In this document: positions 1-12,500 of the stretch, piece by piece
How positions within the stretch are numbered: the stretch's first letter is position 1
Layout of the letters: each line of letters opens with the position of its first letter
Origin: Antilocapra americana
Lineage: Eukaryota > Chordata > Mammalia > Artiodactyla > Antilocapridae
Reading direction: 5' to 3'
Length of the DNA: 64,000 nucleotides
Assembly (NCBI GenBank): GCA_007570785.1
Contig: ML661902.1
Coordinates: 1,933,503-1,997,502 of the forward strand
Program-made: the position numbers and the translations under genes
The notes under the pieces: model-generated
Seen by the model: only the letters and a program-made list of their open reading frames with translations
What the model was told of the DNA's origin: nothing
The model's database searches: none

Positions 1-464
1 ACTATGTAAACAAAGATTTATTGCTTCTTAACTCCTGCTTTCCCATGATTCAAACATTGCTCTCTGTGAAAGAGAAGTGGCCTGTATAGAGAGAATAGAT
101 ATACCCTCCCGCAGCACTGGTCCATGGGCGTGACCCAGAGAAGTACTTCCAGTGTGAACTGCTGAACCCAAGACTCACCAGATAGAGTGGGGGAAAAGTA
201 TTTTGTGATACAATGAACTTGAGAAGTGATACTGCAGAATTATCTTTCCTATTAGCATGCACCAAAGTTCTGAAGAGTCCTGCAGTAAATAATTCTTTAA
301 ACATTGCTTAAAACAACATTTCTCCAAGTAATGAAAGAACAGGATTTCCTTCCGTGGTATGTTTAACAACCATGAACATCATGGGGAAAGCCCACTTAAG
401 AGTCTGAGGAGAGCAATCAAAACGGCGAACATCAATTCTGCTGCTACTCAGCACAGAAATTCTC
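1..464. other. Intronic sequence, no gene seen
   Basis: No repeat family, RNA gene or exon is recognised. Short open frames on the minus strand have no recognisable protein content. By position this lies in the PRKD1 intron that follows the exon at 5897-6035 (gene on the minus strand). Confidence 0.5.
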
Positions 465-640
465 TAAAGTGCTTTACATCCATTAATTTATCTTAATTTT
501 TATAATAACCATACAATGTAGGTACTACTGTTGTCCCCATTTTATAGCTGAGGAAACTGGACCACAGAAAGACTTAATGTCTTAGCAAAGATGTTCAGTG
601 GTGAGCACCATACATACCCACTATAAACCCAGATAATCTG
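465..640 (-). mobile_element. MIR SINE, antisense
   Basis: Antisense MIR core and tail: the motif CCCCATTTTATAGCTGAGGA followed by GAAACTGGACCACAGAAAG, preceded by a decayed version of the tail near 470-530. This is an old tRNA-derived mammalian SINE, heavily diverged, with no coding capacity. Confidence 0.75.
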
Positions 641-800
641 GCCCTGGAAACTGTACTCAATGCTTAGGCATACTGCTTTACTTGCAGTCTGAATAAAACA
701 GGGAATCTATGTTTTATCATCACTGTATGATACTTTCCTCCATTATAAGCTCCTTTTTAGATAAAACAAACAAACAAACAGAATCTCTGAATCCCAGAGG

Positions 801-1215
801 TTGACTTCCCTGATGGCTCAGATGGTAAAGAATCTGCCTGCAATGCAGGAGAACCAGGTTCAATCCCTTGGTTGGGAAGACTCTCAGAAGAAAGGAATGC
901 CTACCCACTCCAGTATTCCTGGGCTTCCCTGGTGGCTCAGAAGGTAGAGTCTGCAGTGTGGAAGACCCAGATTTGATCCCTAGGTCAGGAAGATTCCCTG
1001 GAGAAGGAAATGGCAACCGACTCCAGTATTCTTGCCTGTAAAATCCCATGGACGGAGGAGCCTGGCAGGCTACTGTCCATGGGTCGCAAAGAGTCAGACA
1101 CAACTGAGCGACTTCACCTTGCCTGGAGAATTCCATGAACAGAGGATCCTGGAGGGCCCCAGTTCATGGGGTCGCAAAGAGTCAGACAGAACTGAGCCAC
1201 TAACATACGCACACA
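801..1215 (+). mobile_element. Bov-tA SINE, split by a second Bov-tA
   Basis: The outer copy starts at the tRNA-like head near 801 (CTTCCCTGATGGCTCAGATG, then a B-box-like GGTTCAATCCC) and runs to CCAGTATTCC at about 920. It resumes at about 1119 with TGCCTGGAGAATTCCATG and ends with the GTCGCAAAGAGTCAGACAG tail. The interruption is a complete second copy. Confidence 0.88.
921..1118 (+). mobile_element. Bov-tA SINE nested in the previous one
   Basis: A full-length ruminant Bov-tA: head GGGCTTCCCTGGTGGCTCAG, middle GGAGAAGGAAATGGCAACC, BovB-derived tail GGGTCGCAAAGAGTCAGACA. It is flanked on both sides by the two halves of another Bov-tA in the same orientation, so it is the younger of the two. 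Confidence 0.88.
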
Positions 1216-4200
1216 TACAACTTGTACAAAATTACGAAGGAAGTCATTGATACTATATGGCCATAAAATCAGTTCTTCAGCCCCTCAGGGCAATCCCCAA
1301 ACCATCTGGCAGATGTGCTGAACAACGTATAAGGATAAGACTTAGGAAGATGAGAAGGAATGAGATCGTGCTTAGGCAGCTGTGGCTATCCTTGGTGTCC
1401 CCTTCATTTCCTCGTCTCCCTCATCAGCTAACCAAATGGTTTCTACATCTATTTTACTTTTAAGCTATATTTTGATCTCTATCTCATTTCCAGCTCTTTT
1501 GTCACTGCCCAAGAATAGGTCCAAATTCCTCTAACTGGGCTATAGCACTAGCTTTCCAAGGAAGCTCACTTCTAAGCAACCACATGTATAAACAACACTT
1601 TGCAATTTATCAATAATACATGGATAATCTAATGTGAAAGGTAATGAAAATTTCCCAGAAAAAAATATGGATTTTTACTGTTAATAAAAGAAAGAAAGAC
1701 TTAATATTTAGTTCTAAGACTTTAAAACTATGATTTTATTTGGTAAGTTTTTATAGCCCTTGTCTATTTTCTATTTAATCACCTATAAGATAGATATATA
1801 CACACAAATACACAATTATTAGAGATCAATTCCAAACAAAACAAAGCAAAAAGAGTTGAGCCATATGAACGCAGTCCTGTTATTAATATGCTTGGCTAGG
1901 ACTGAATTACCAGGCGTCAATAGAGATTCACCGTGAAGAAGACTTCAGATAAATTCCATTAACTTTATTTTACAGTTCAGTACCATATACTTGAACTTGA
2001 CTTTGCCTTTAGTAAAAGAAATTTCCATTTGCAGTGTTTTCTTACTTCATAACAATAACAACAGACAAAGAAAGTTTGCCAGCTGTGGGAGTGTATATGG
2101 TGGGGAACTTCCATGGAGTTTTTTTTTTTTTTATCTCTATAACCTACCCCCCTCCACCCATGAGCAATCTTTTCCTGGCTTACTGGGTATAAAAGCACTA
2201 GCTCAACCAAGCCATGTTTTCCAAAATAAAAAAAAAAAACGAGGGGGGAGCCAGTGAATTAGCCAGGAGCAGTCTAGTTAGTACTAACAGATGAGGAAAG
2301 TTCTCAGCAGAAAATGACATAAGCACAAGAAAATTTTTGATGTCGTCTGAAGAGACAAGAGGATTTAACTTTACTGAAAACTAATGCTTTCCATATTTTC
2401 TTACATTTTATTACCATACTATGTCAGAAAATGTTCCTGTTAGTGGAATGTTGATCAAACATGAAAAGAATCAGATTATGTTTATGTCACTACAGAGTAA
2501 AATTTGACTTTTCATGAGGAAAAACAGAAAACTTGGATAAATGAATTTTAACAGTAAAATTATAGTCTCCAGGAGGGAAATTTCCACAGCAAGTTTATGT
2601 TCTGGAACTGGTCAAAAGGCCACAGAGGGGATGTCCCATGTTTGGCTCCTCTGCTCCGCTTACCCACTACATTTTGAATGAAGCTGATCCTTAAGCACAC
2701 TTCCAAGAAATGGCATATTTCTCTGGCCAATCATAGCAACCATTCTCTTCAAGGACTGGTTCAGGAATGAGTATGTTTATGAGCTTCCTTGCACCATGAC
2801 CTGAAGTGTCTTAGTAGCTATCATTTGCCTTGCCTCAAATTATGATGTAATATAATCCTGCCCACATCACAGGCACTAATTTCATGTCAGGGCTGGGTAA
2901 ATGCATAGCAAGGAGACTTGAAGTTCAGTTTACTTTTGAGGCTATATCTAGAAATAATATTTTTACAGCAAATAAGTATTTTTACAAAATTGTGTATATG
3001 TGATAACTTCTAATGTGATAGCCAACAGTCAATCAAGCAACCCATATATGTTTACTGGGAACCTCATGTCTATGGTAACAAAAGGACAGGGAGAGAAGAG
3101 AGGCAGAGCCAGGTGAAGGACAGATCTGCCCTGAGCCGTGTTGGCAACGGATATGTGTCTGGCAGCCACATGTGGCTCAGAAACAGGGATGGCAAAAAAG
3201 ATTGTTAAAGCAATTCAGATTGCAGACAGGTACAGCAGGAACTGCTCTGGTGTAAGAGAATATCAAGTAGTCAATATTGCATCAAAGTGATGTAATACAT
3301 GAATACACAGGGCCATGAGCAGTGGGGAAAGAAGAATAACGGGGGAAATCTGGTCCAAAAATGGAAGAGTTAATGATTAAAAACTACAGTGAAAAAGACA
3401 GGAATTGTGTATTTGGTGGCGACTGACAAGTCGGAGGAGGAGTGCCGCCAGGTGGAGATCCCCAGCTGGGGCTGCGCCTTGTCAGTGAGCTCAGAGTTGA
3501 GGCTATGCTGTGGGTGATTGATGACAACCAGTAAAGGAAAGCAGTGTGGGGGGAAACAGGTATGGAATGGAGGGGTGGGAGGTTTTAAGGAAAAACTATT
3601 CTTAAGATGTACAGAGAAAATCAAAATACTGAGCATTAGAGAGGGAGAGGAGGTAGAAGAATATAGTTGTCAAAGATGTTTACAGGTAAATGCTGGAGAT
3701 CTAAACATAATGGAGTATGTAGGCACATACTGTATATATGCACTATATGTATGCATGTAGGTAACGTATGCATATGTATGAGAATACTATAAGGGGTAAA
3801 TGTATTGGGGAAGTGGAACTACGTGAAATGTGAAAAGGGTTCAAAGGTCAAGGTTCAGGGGAAGAATCAGATCAGGCTGTTATAAAATGGCTCCTTTTAA
3901 ATACCAACCAGACAGCTGCTGAGAGAGAAGAAGAGGCTTTCCTGAGCCAGGTGGTCGGACAGCAAGTGAGGAAAAGGGACACCTTTAAACACCCCTCAGC
4001 ACTGTGGCCAGGGAGACAGGAGAGGCAGGGACAAAGGACATCCAGGGTGGATGACAAAAGAGGTGGAGTGTAGGGCTAGCGAGGTTCTGGGTTTGCACAG
4101 ATGAAGAGGAAAAGCAGAACAATGTTACATCAGGTCAGCATGGGGCACAGCAAGTCTGGCTCATGGAAGGCATGGGGATAACATGCAAATGGGCAGCGGC

Positions 4201-5096
4201 TCTCCCCATAAGAGCACACATATACAGTTTGCATGCAATCTGCAGGGTGTTACTCTGAGCATTTGATAACATAAGTAAAATGGGAAGAAAAAGAAATACT
4301 TTAGAAATCCAATTTTTGAAATCTTCATTGATTTCTGGGCACAGCCATAGGAAAAGGGCTCATAAAACATATTCTTTGCAAAGCCGTCTGGCTTTGAGTC
4401 TAATATGAGTTATGGTGACAATAGATCTGGTGCATGCTGTCTCTGAATAATTTATTTCAGGCTGCCTCCAATGTTCAGAAACAGGAAACTTACAGGACAA
4501 CATGTCTAGGCACTAGTGTTGTGAGGCCAGGTGCAGTGAGCCAATGTCAAAAGGGTCAAAGAAAAGTAAAAGGCAGAACATGAGCAAGCGATTCCCACTC
4601 TCTAATTTAAAAAGATGAAAACCTTCCCTTTTTTGCTTTGTTTAGCAACTGGCAAAATGATAAACAACAGGAAAATTATTATTTTTATCTAGTGAAACAA
4701 GCTGCTTTACAGGATCTATCTGCCCAATGAAAATGTGGCAATCCCAAGACCTCTCACAGTCTTTGATCAAGATCAATACAGACAATATGAACTGGACTTA
4801 ACCAAACCAAAGACCAAGTGAATTATAATCAGGGCATCCAAGTACTGGGCTCTGGAACTTGAGGAAATGAACCTAGTAACATTTTTAAAGTGAACAGATT
4901 TCCTTTAAGAAGGCCAGAAGGGAAAAAGGAGCAGCACAATCTGCATTTCTAAATAATGACTCAATTTTAACAAAGATAAACAATAAAAATCTAGATCTCT
5001 TTAGAATATTGGACTGATCACTGTTAAGATTCCTGTTACATGTGTTCTCTGGTATTTTTTTTTTTAAGTTAAATTTTTGTGTGTATTGACGGGCAT
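1216..5096. other. Intronic sequence with homopolymer runs
   Basis: About 3.9 kb without a recognised exon or RNA gene. A T-run near 2119-2132 and an A-run near 2227-2240 could be the tails of small decayed retroelements, but no body could be assigned. A TA/TG-rich patch lies near 3720-3785. Confidence 0.45.
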
Positions 5097-5153
5097 CAGT
5101 TCAGTCCAGTTCAGTCGCTCAGTCATGTCAGACTCTTTGCGACCATAGTCCAA
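5097..5153 (-). mobile_element. BovB/Bov-A 3' end fragment
   Basis: Antisense tail of the BovB/Bov-A family: TCAGTTCAGTCCAGTTCAGT then CGCTCAGTCATGTCAGACTC and TTTGCGACC. Only about 55 bp remain. The right edge abuts a short tandem duplication at 5152-5188. Confidence 0.75.
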
Positions 5154-5188
5154 TCCTAAACAAGAAATATAAATCCTAAACAAGAAAT
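5152..5188. repeat. Tandem duplication, two 18-bp copies
   Basis: AATCCTAAACAAGAAATA occurs twice, with one or two bases between the copies, directly next to the truncated BovB tail. It may be slippage or a repair scar. Confidence 0.8.
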
Positions 5189-5661
5189 AAAAGTCTGGGC
5201 AGAGGAAATGCAGCTGTTCCTCAGGGAGTGAGTTAGCTAAAGTCGCACAACATGGACTGCTGTAACTCCTGAGCTCTGGTTTCCAACTTGGTCTTGGCTA
5301 GTAGCTACTAAAGCAATGGTTTCCAGCCCTTGGCTCTCAGACACTCAGTACATTTGGAGCCCTGACTCTGTCTTAACTTCACTGTTGGTGAGTGTGTTTT
5401 CATTTGCTTTTGCTGTTTCAAGTGATTTAAACAATGAATCAAAGGATTCATGTGTGTTTTGGGGGATCTGGGGAGAGTGCAAAGTTGGGAAAAGTGACTA
5501 GGACAGAACTGAGTGGGGAAACAGTCAATTCAAGAGAAAGCATTTGCTCTTTTTCAAAATAATGTTGAAAGTTCATATAGACAAAGCCCTAAAATTTCCT
5601 CTTGAGGTTAGGTTTGATGTACTTTTTTTTTTTTTTAAATGCTGCCTTAAAAATTTATGGC
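5189..5661. other. Intronic sequence, no gene seen
   Basis: Unassigned intron. A T-run at about 5623-5637 precedes the L1 tail. Open frames here lack recognisable domains. Confidence 0.4.
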
Positions 5662-5795
5662 CAAGCCTAGATGGGAGGGAAGTTTGGGGGAATAGGATAC
5701 ATGTATATGTATGGCTGAGTCCCTTTGTTGTTCACCTGAAACTAACCCAACATTGTTTATCGACTATACCCAATACAAAATCAAGTGTTTAATAT
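5662..5795 (+). mobile_element. L1 3' UTR fragment
   Basis: Ruminant L1 3' end: TACATGTATATGTATGGCTG, then GAGTCCCTTTGTTGTTCACC, then CAACATTGTTTATCGACTAT and an A-rich end. It is 5'-truncated to little over 100 bp. The same tail recurs at 7440-7590. Confidence 0.75.
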
Positions 5796-5873
5796 AAATT
5801 AATGGAATCAATACTAAAAAACAAAAAGTAATACTTATGGCCAAGAATTCTCCAGATGTAACATATTAATCTA

Positions 5874-6984
<1,111 letters not shown>

Positions 6985-7590
6985 CTTCCCAGCATTCACT
7001 GCAGCACTGTTTAAAACAGCCAAGAAATGGAAGCAACTTAAATGTCCATGGACAGAGGAAAGGATAAAGAAGACGTAGTAAATATATACTATGGAACATT
7101 CCTCAGCCATTGAAAAGGATGTAATAATGTCAATGGTAGCAACATGGATGGACCCAGAGACTGTCACACTTACTGAAGTAAGCCAGAGAGAGAAGAAGAA
7201 ATATCATATGATATCCCTTACATGTGGAATCTAAAAAGAAATAATACAAATGAACTTACTTACAAAACAGAAAGAGGCTCACAGACTTAGAAAACAAACT
7301 TATAGTTGCAAGAGGAGGGGAAGAATGTGAGGAAGAGATAAGTTAAGGAGTAGGGGCGGACATGTGCACACTGCTCTATTTAAGATGAATAACCACCAAG
7401 GGCCTACTGTATATCACATGGAATGCTGCTCAGTGTCACGTACAGCCCAGACGGGAGGGGAGTCTGGGGGAGACTGGATACATGTATGGCTGAGTCCTTT
7501 CGTTGTTCACCTGAAATTATATCTCAACATTGTTAATCGACTCTACTGAAATATGAAATAAATTTTTTAAAAAAAATAAAAATCAATCTA
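6985..7590 (+). mobile_element. L1 3' region (ORF2 end plus 3' UTR)
   Basis: Sense L1 3' part: CACTGCAGCACTGTTTAAAA, then GGAAGCAACTTAAATGTCCA, ATGGATGGACCCAGAGACTG, ATATCATATGATATCCCTTA, ending with the 3' UTR TGTATGGCTGAGTCCTTTCG and an A-rich tail near 7555-7590. Several stop codons break the ORF2 end. It is 5'-truncated and dead. Confidence 0.88.
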
Positions 7591-8339
7591 AAGATATTAA
7601 AAACAGAAAAATCTTAAAGTCAATTTTTAGTTTATTACAAAGACCATTCTCTATTAGTACTGGAAGATTTTTACTAAAACAAACAACCTAGGCTAATGTT
7701 GCATGTGAAAATGGCTCTTTTCTTGTATATGATATTTTCACATAATCAGCAACTGTTATTTGCTTTATAAATCTATATTTGTCTTGTGTGGGAAAAGGTC
7801 ATAAGTCAAAGAGAAAAAATTATCTTGCTCCTGAAACTTTTGATATGTCTGATACATATGTCAATAAAGGCTGATTTTAAGGAAGTACCATCATGAAGAA
7901 ATGTCCAGAATATGGTATCTTCTAAAAATAAATTTATTATGCATTCTTCTTTATTTTTCCATGTTTAGAAAATTAGGGGCTACAATCATTTTAAGGCATT
8001 TTGTGTGAACTGAAAATAAGTATATACAGAACATCCTCTTGCTTTCAAGAGTTTGCTGACAAGCAGGATTTATCTGCATATCTGTATACATTTAGTGTAT
8101 ATATATATATATATATATACATTTAGCATATATACAGGTATATATCTGTGTATCACTTAGTAAAGCTGGCTTCCTTAAAATAAACGCAAGAGCTGAAATG
8201 ATGTCACTGCTTCCACTGTGCTAATTAAAACTAATACTTCCTTTTTCTACAATTTCTCCACATATTAATAGAGTGAAAAGAAAGAACTAAAACACCATTT
8301 TCTAAACTAAAACAATGAACAGTTCATGTACTGTTTTAA
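7591..8339. other. Intronic sequence with a TA microsatellite
   Basis: Unassigned except for a (TA)n run at about 8097-8120 and related TATA-rich sequence to about 8150. Confidence 0.5.
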
Positions 8340-8960
8340 AAATCAACTTCACTTGATGTGCAATTTACAGTAAATGAAATGGATAAAAGTGTAAAAGTCT
8401 TAAGTTTTGAGTCTTCATCAAAACCAATGCAGCAAACATCATAACCAACAGGAAACCTTTTCGTCAACCTCCCATATTTTATAGTGCTCCCTTGTAGCTG
8501 GTGCTACACACCATTTTGACTCAACTCAGACTTCCCTTGTCACCAAAGATTAGCTCACCAGCTATAGAATTTCATGCAAATGAAATCAGACAACATGTAC
8601 TACGTGCTCTTTTTTTAACTGGCTTATTTATCTTTTTGAGACTCATTTACACGTCCAATATTTGAGATTCATCTCTTTTTAACTCTTAGTTATTAGCATT
8701 TCATTACGTGGCTCAAGGATATTTGCTTCTCTGTGCATCCACAGACAGACATTAGTGTTTTCCCCCTCGGTTTGTGGATATTATAAATAATAATGTTATG
8801 AAAACTATGTACAAATGTTTCAATGGGTATGTATTTTCATTTTCTATGACTAAAAAATCTAGGAAAAGAATTCCTGGGTCACATAAGTGTATGTATGACC
8901 ATATAAATATCATTATATCAATAACACATTATACTTATTATTGGAACTTTATACTGACTG
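8340..8960 (-). mobile_element. Old L1M fragment, antisense
   Basis: Diverged antisense L1M 3' region. Order on the plus strand: AACATCATAACCAACAGG, AAATGAAATCAGACAACATG, the phrase around CCTCGGTTTGTGGATATTAT, and AATTCCTGGGTCACATAAG. These match the usual antisense L1 landmarks in the right order. No coding potential is left. Confidence 0.65.
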
Positions 8961-9311
8961 AATATAGTTAGTGTTAGTGCTCCATGTTCTTCCTTTTTGA
9001 GACTGCTTTGAATATTATACGTTTTCTGAACTTCCATATTCATTTTAGAATCACTTTGTCAATTTGTACAAAATAGACCTGCTGTGACTTTTCAATGATA
9101 TTACACTGAAAACATAGATCAACCAACTTCAGTAGATGTATGTCCTAAGAAAGCGGAGACTTTTGTTTTGTTATGAATAAGGTGGTATACTGCCTTATTT
9201 ATTAGTTTCTTTAAAATTTCTCTCAAAAATTTTTTTACTTTTCAGTATATATATCTTAGATATATGTACTAAGTTTATCTCTAAGTTTTCATATTTTATG
9301 CTATCATAAAT

Positions 9312-9530
9312 GGCTAATTAAGGTATAATTAACATACATTAAAATCTCCCCTTTTTAGTGTGAAATTCTGGAAGTTTTGAAAAATGTATACCATAACCAC
9401 ATGATATATATGTACTATACACATCACAACCAAGATAGAAAACAGTTCCTATTCCTATAATTTAGTCTTTTCAAGAGTGTCATATAAATGGTATCATACA
9501 ATATATAACTTTGAATCTGACTTTAGTGCA
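9312..9530 (-). mobile_element. Old L1M 3' UTR fragment, antisense
   Basis: Landmarks of an antisense L1M 3' UTR: AAGGTATAATTAACATACAT, AAGTTTTGAAAAATGTATAC, CACAACCAAGATAGAAAACA, then ATATAAATGGTATCATACAA. It is heavily diverged and lies between two other L1 fragments. Confidence 0.65.
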
Positions 9531-9639
9531 ACGAAGTTAAAATGCCTTTAATGTCTGCAGGGTCTGAAGTGATTTCTCTCTACTATTTTCTCATATCTGT
9601 TATTTGTGTCCTCTTTCTTTTTTGATTAGTCTAGCCATT

Positions 9640-10015
9640 GGTTCATATATCTTTTTTATGTCATATTGTTTTAATTACTACAATATATTCTGAATCAGGA
9701 AGTGTCATGTCTCCAAGTTTACCCTTCTGGTTCATAATCGCTTGGGCTTTTCAGGGGTCTTCTGTGATTCCATATGAATTTTAAGGTTTTTTTCCTACCT
9801 CTGTAGAGAAAATTCCTTGGAATTTTGATAGGGATTGCGTTGAATCTGTAGATTGCTTATGGTGGTTTGACATGTTAACAATGTTAATTCTCCCAATGCA
9901 TGACTAGGATTGCCTAATCCTTTTCTATTTATTTGCCTTTGCTTTCATTCAGAGGTATTTGTTTTCAGCATACAAGGATTTCACTTCATATTTCTCACGT
10001 AACCATGAAAGTTCT
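9640..10015 (-). mobile_element. Old L1 ORF2 fragment, antisense
   Basis: Antisense ORF2 reverse-transcriptase region: GGAATTTTGATAGGGATTGC, GTTGAATCTGTAGATTGCTT, AACAATGTTAATTCTCCCAA, as in L1 elements generally. Not open in frame. Confidence 0.75.
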
Positions 10016-10120
10016 TTTCATCAAAGTCCATCAACTCTACCATTTCTGATTTAATTAGCTCTTTTAATCTTAGTTATGGGTCACATTTTCCTGCTTTTTT
10101 ATAGGTGTACTTTTTAAATT

Positions 10121-11337
10121 CAAGCTAGGCTGCAGCAGTATATGAACTGAGAAATTCCAGATGTACAAGCTGGGTTTTGAAGCGGTAGAGGAACCAGAGA
10201 TCAAATTGCCAAAATTCGTTCGATTATGGAAAAAACAAGGGAGTTCCACAAACACACCTACTTCTGCTACTGACTACACGAAACTTTTAACTGTGTGGAT
10301 CACAGCAAACTGTGGAAAATTCTTAAAGAGATGAGAGTACCAGACCACTTTACCTGTCTCCTGAGAAACCTGTATGCACACCAAGAAGCAACAGTTAGGA
10401 TCAGACATGGAACAAATAACTGTGAAAGGAGTACAGCGAGCTATATACTGTCATCCAGCTTATTTAACTTATATACAGAGGACATCATGCAAAATGCAGG
10501 GCTAGATGAACCACAAACTGGAATCAAGATTTCCAGGAGAAATACTAACAACCTCAGATATGTAGATGATACCACTCAAATGGCAGAAACTGAAGAGGAA
10601 CTAGAGTTTCTGTTGAAGGTGAAAGAGGAGAGTGAAAAAGCTGGCTTGAAACTCAACATTAAAGAATTTAAGATCACTGCATCTGGTCCCATCACTTCAT
10701 GGCAAACAGAAGAGGAAAAAGTGGAAGCAGACAGATTTTATTTTCTTGGGTTCCAAAATAACTATGGATGGTGACTGCACCCATGAAATCAAAAGATGCA
10801 TGCTCCTTGGAAGAAGAGCTATGACAAACCTAAACAGTGTATTAAAAAGCAGAGACATCACTTTGCTGACAAAGGTCTGTCTAGTCAAAGCTATGGTTTT
10901 GCCACTAGTCAAAGCTATGGTTTTGCCAGTAGTCATGTACGGATGTGAAAGTTGGATCATAAAGAAGGCTGAACACCAAAGAATTGATGCTTTCTACTCG
11001 TGGTACTAGAGAAGACTCCTGAGAATTGCCTGGACTGAAAGGAGATCCAACTGGTCAATCTTAAAGGAAATCAATCTTGAATATTCATTGTAAGGAATGA
11101 TGCTGAAGCTGAAGCTCCAATACTTTGGCCACTTGATGAAAAGAGCCAACTCTGGAAAATACCCTGATATTGGAAATGAATAAGGCAAAAGAAGAAGGTG
11201 GCAGAGGATGGTTAGATAGCATCATGGATTCAGTGGACATGAGTCTGAGCCAACTCCAGGAGAAAGGAGAGGACAGAGAAGCCTGGCATGCTACACTCCA
11301 ATAGATCACAAAGAGTCGGACACAAAACTGAACAATA
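10121..11337 (+). mobile_element. BovB LINE, 5'-truncated, with RT remnant
   Basis: Sense BovB from inside the RT gene to the 3' end. An open frame at 10295-10774 encodes an RT segment including LRYVDDTTQMAE (the family motif is YADD, here Ala to Val). Downstream are KRCMLLGRRAMTN, YGCESW and the 3' tail with GTCGGACACAAAACTGAAC. Frames are broken after 10774; the phrase AGTCAAAGCTATGGTTTTGCC is duplicated at about 10883-10930. It is flanked by a target-site duplication, ACTTTTTAAATT (10109-10120) and ACTTTTAAAATT (11338-11349), 11 of 12 matching. A non-functional copy. Confidence 0.92.
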
Positions 11338-11545
11338 ACTTTTAAAATTTGATACCAGGTTTTATGAATTAACGTGAACAGTTGGCCTTTGCTGTCTTCC
11401 TTTAAAGAACACTGATATTTGTTTTGGCAAAACATTAAAGTACTTGCAGACTGGTTTTATCTTTTTAAGGTGTACTTTTAAGATTTGTTATGGGAGCTCT
11501 AGAGCAGTACTTGGTCTAGGGATAATTTAATCCTACTACTAATGC

Positions 11546-11779
11546 TGAAACTCCAATACGCTGGCCACCTGATGTGAAGAGCTGATTCATTTGAACAAAT
11601 CCTGATGCTGAGAAAGACTGAAGGTGAGAGGAGAAGGGGATGACAGAGGATGAGATGGTTGGATGGCATCACCAACTCAGTGGACTCCAGGAGTTGGTGA
11701 TGGACAGGGAGGCCTGGTGGGCTGCAGCCCATGGGGTCGCAAAGAGTCGGACATGACTGAGCAACTGAACTGAACTGAA
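11546..11779 (+). mobile_element. BovB 3' tail, first of two at one target
   Basis: Sense BovB 3' end: TGAAACTCCAATACGCTGGC, GATGGTTGGATGGCATCACC, GGGGTCGCAAAGAGTCGGAC and the ACTGAACTGAACTGAAC end. Flanked by perfect 10-bp copies of CTACTAATGC at 11536-11545 and 11780-11789. Confidence 0.9.
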
Positions 11780-11789
11780 CTACTAATGC

Positions 11790-12241
11790 ATGTCGACATC
11801 AGTTTGCCAACAAAGGTCCGTCTAGTCAAAGCTATGGTTTTGCCAGCAGTCACATACAGATGTGAAAGCTGGATCACAAAGAAGGCTGAGAGCTGAAGAA
11901 TTGATGCTTTTCAAGTGTGATGCTGGCAAAGATGGATATCAAACCAGTCAATCTTAAAGGATATCAACCCTGAACATTCATTGGAAAGACTGACGCTGAA
12001 GCTCCAATCCATTGGACACCAGCTGCAAAGAGCCAACTCACTGGCACAAAATCCAATGCTAGGGAAAGTTTGAGGGCAGGAGAAGAAGGAGGCAACAGAG
12101 GATGAGATGGTTGGATGGCATCATCAACTCAACCGACATGAATCTGAGCAAACTCAGGGAGATAGTGGAGGAGGGGGAAGCCTAGCGTGCTGCAGTCCAT
12201 GGGGTCCAAAGAGTCACACACGACAGAGCCACTGACCAACA
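11790..12241 (+). mobile_element. BovB 3' tail, second at the same target
   Basis: Longer and more diverged sense BovB 3' end: AACAAAGGTCCGTCTAGTCA, AGAATTGATGCTTTTCAAG, GATGAGATGGTTGGATGGCA, and a tail near 12200-12240. Flanked by ACTAATGCA at 11782-11790 and 12242-12250, sharing its left duplication with the preceding tail. Confidence 0.88.
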
Positions 12242-12500
12242 ACTAATGCAGGACTATCTCTACAGAACACCTCAAATGTTCAGTGAAATTTCTATCTGTC
12301 CAGAGGAACTTGGCTGTCTCTCAGTCTTATATGGGCTCTGGAGAGTTCATTTTATAGCTTCCCACTGTTACTCTTTCTTCTGCCTTATAGATTTTCACTC
12401 TATGGACTTGTTTTCAGTTTACTATTCAACTGGACCCTCAAGCAGTTTTCTGGAGCTCTTCCTTTATATAGGTCCTACCTTGCCAGTTTTCTTCCCATAA

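Larger units (their letters stand above)
10066..12500. mobile_element. Old mammalian repeat holding three BovB insertions
   Basis: Three pieces read as one old interspersed repeat when the insertions are removed: 10066-10120 (GGGTCACATTTTCCTGC), 11338-11545 (GATACCAGGTTTTATG, TCTTCCTTTAAAGAACACTG, TTTTAAGATTTGTTATGGGA) and 12242 to about 12500. I recognise the pattern as a common mammalian repeat but cannot name the family. Confidence 0.5.

Noticed and set aside
11338..11480. Possible 3' transduction behind the BovB at 10121, suggested by GGTGTACTTTT at both 10104 and 11469
   Set aside because: The segment continues the old host repeat, and a better duplication (ACTTTTTAAATT / ACTTTTAAAATT) directly flanks the BovB.
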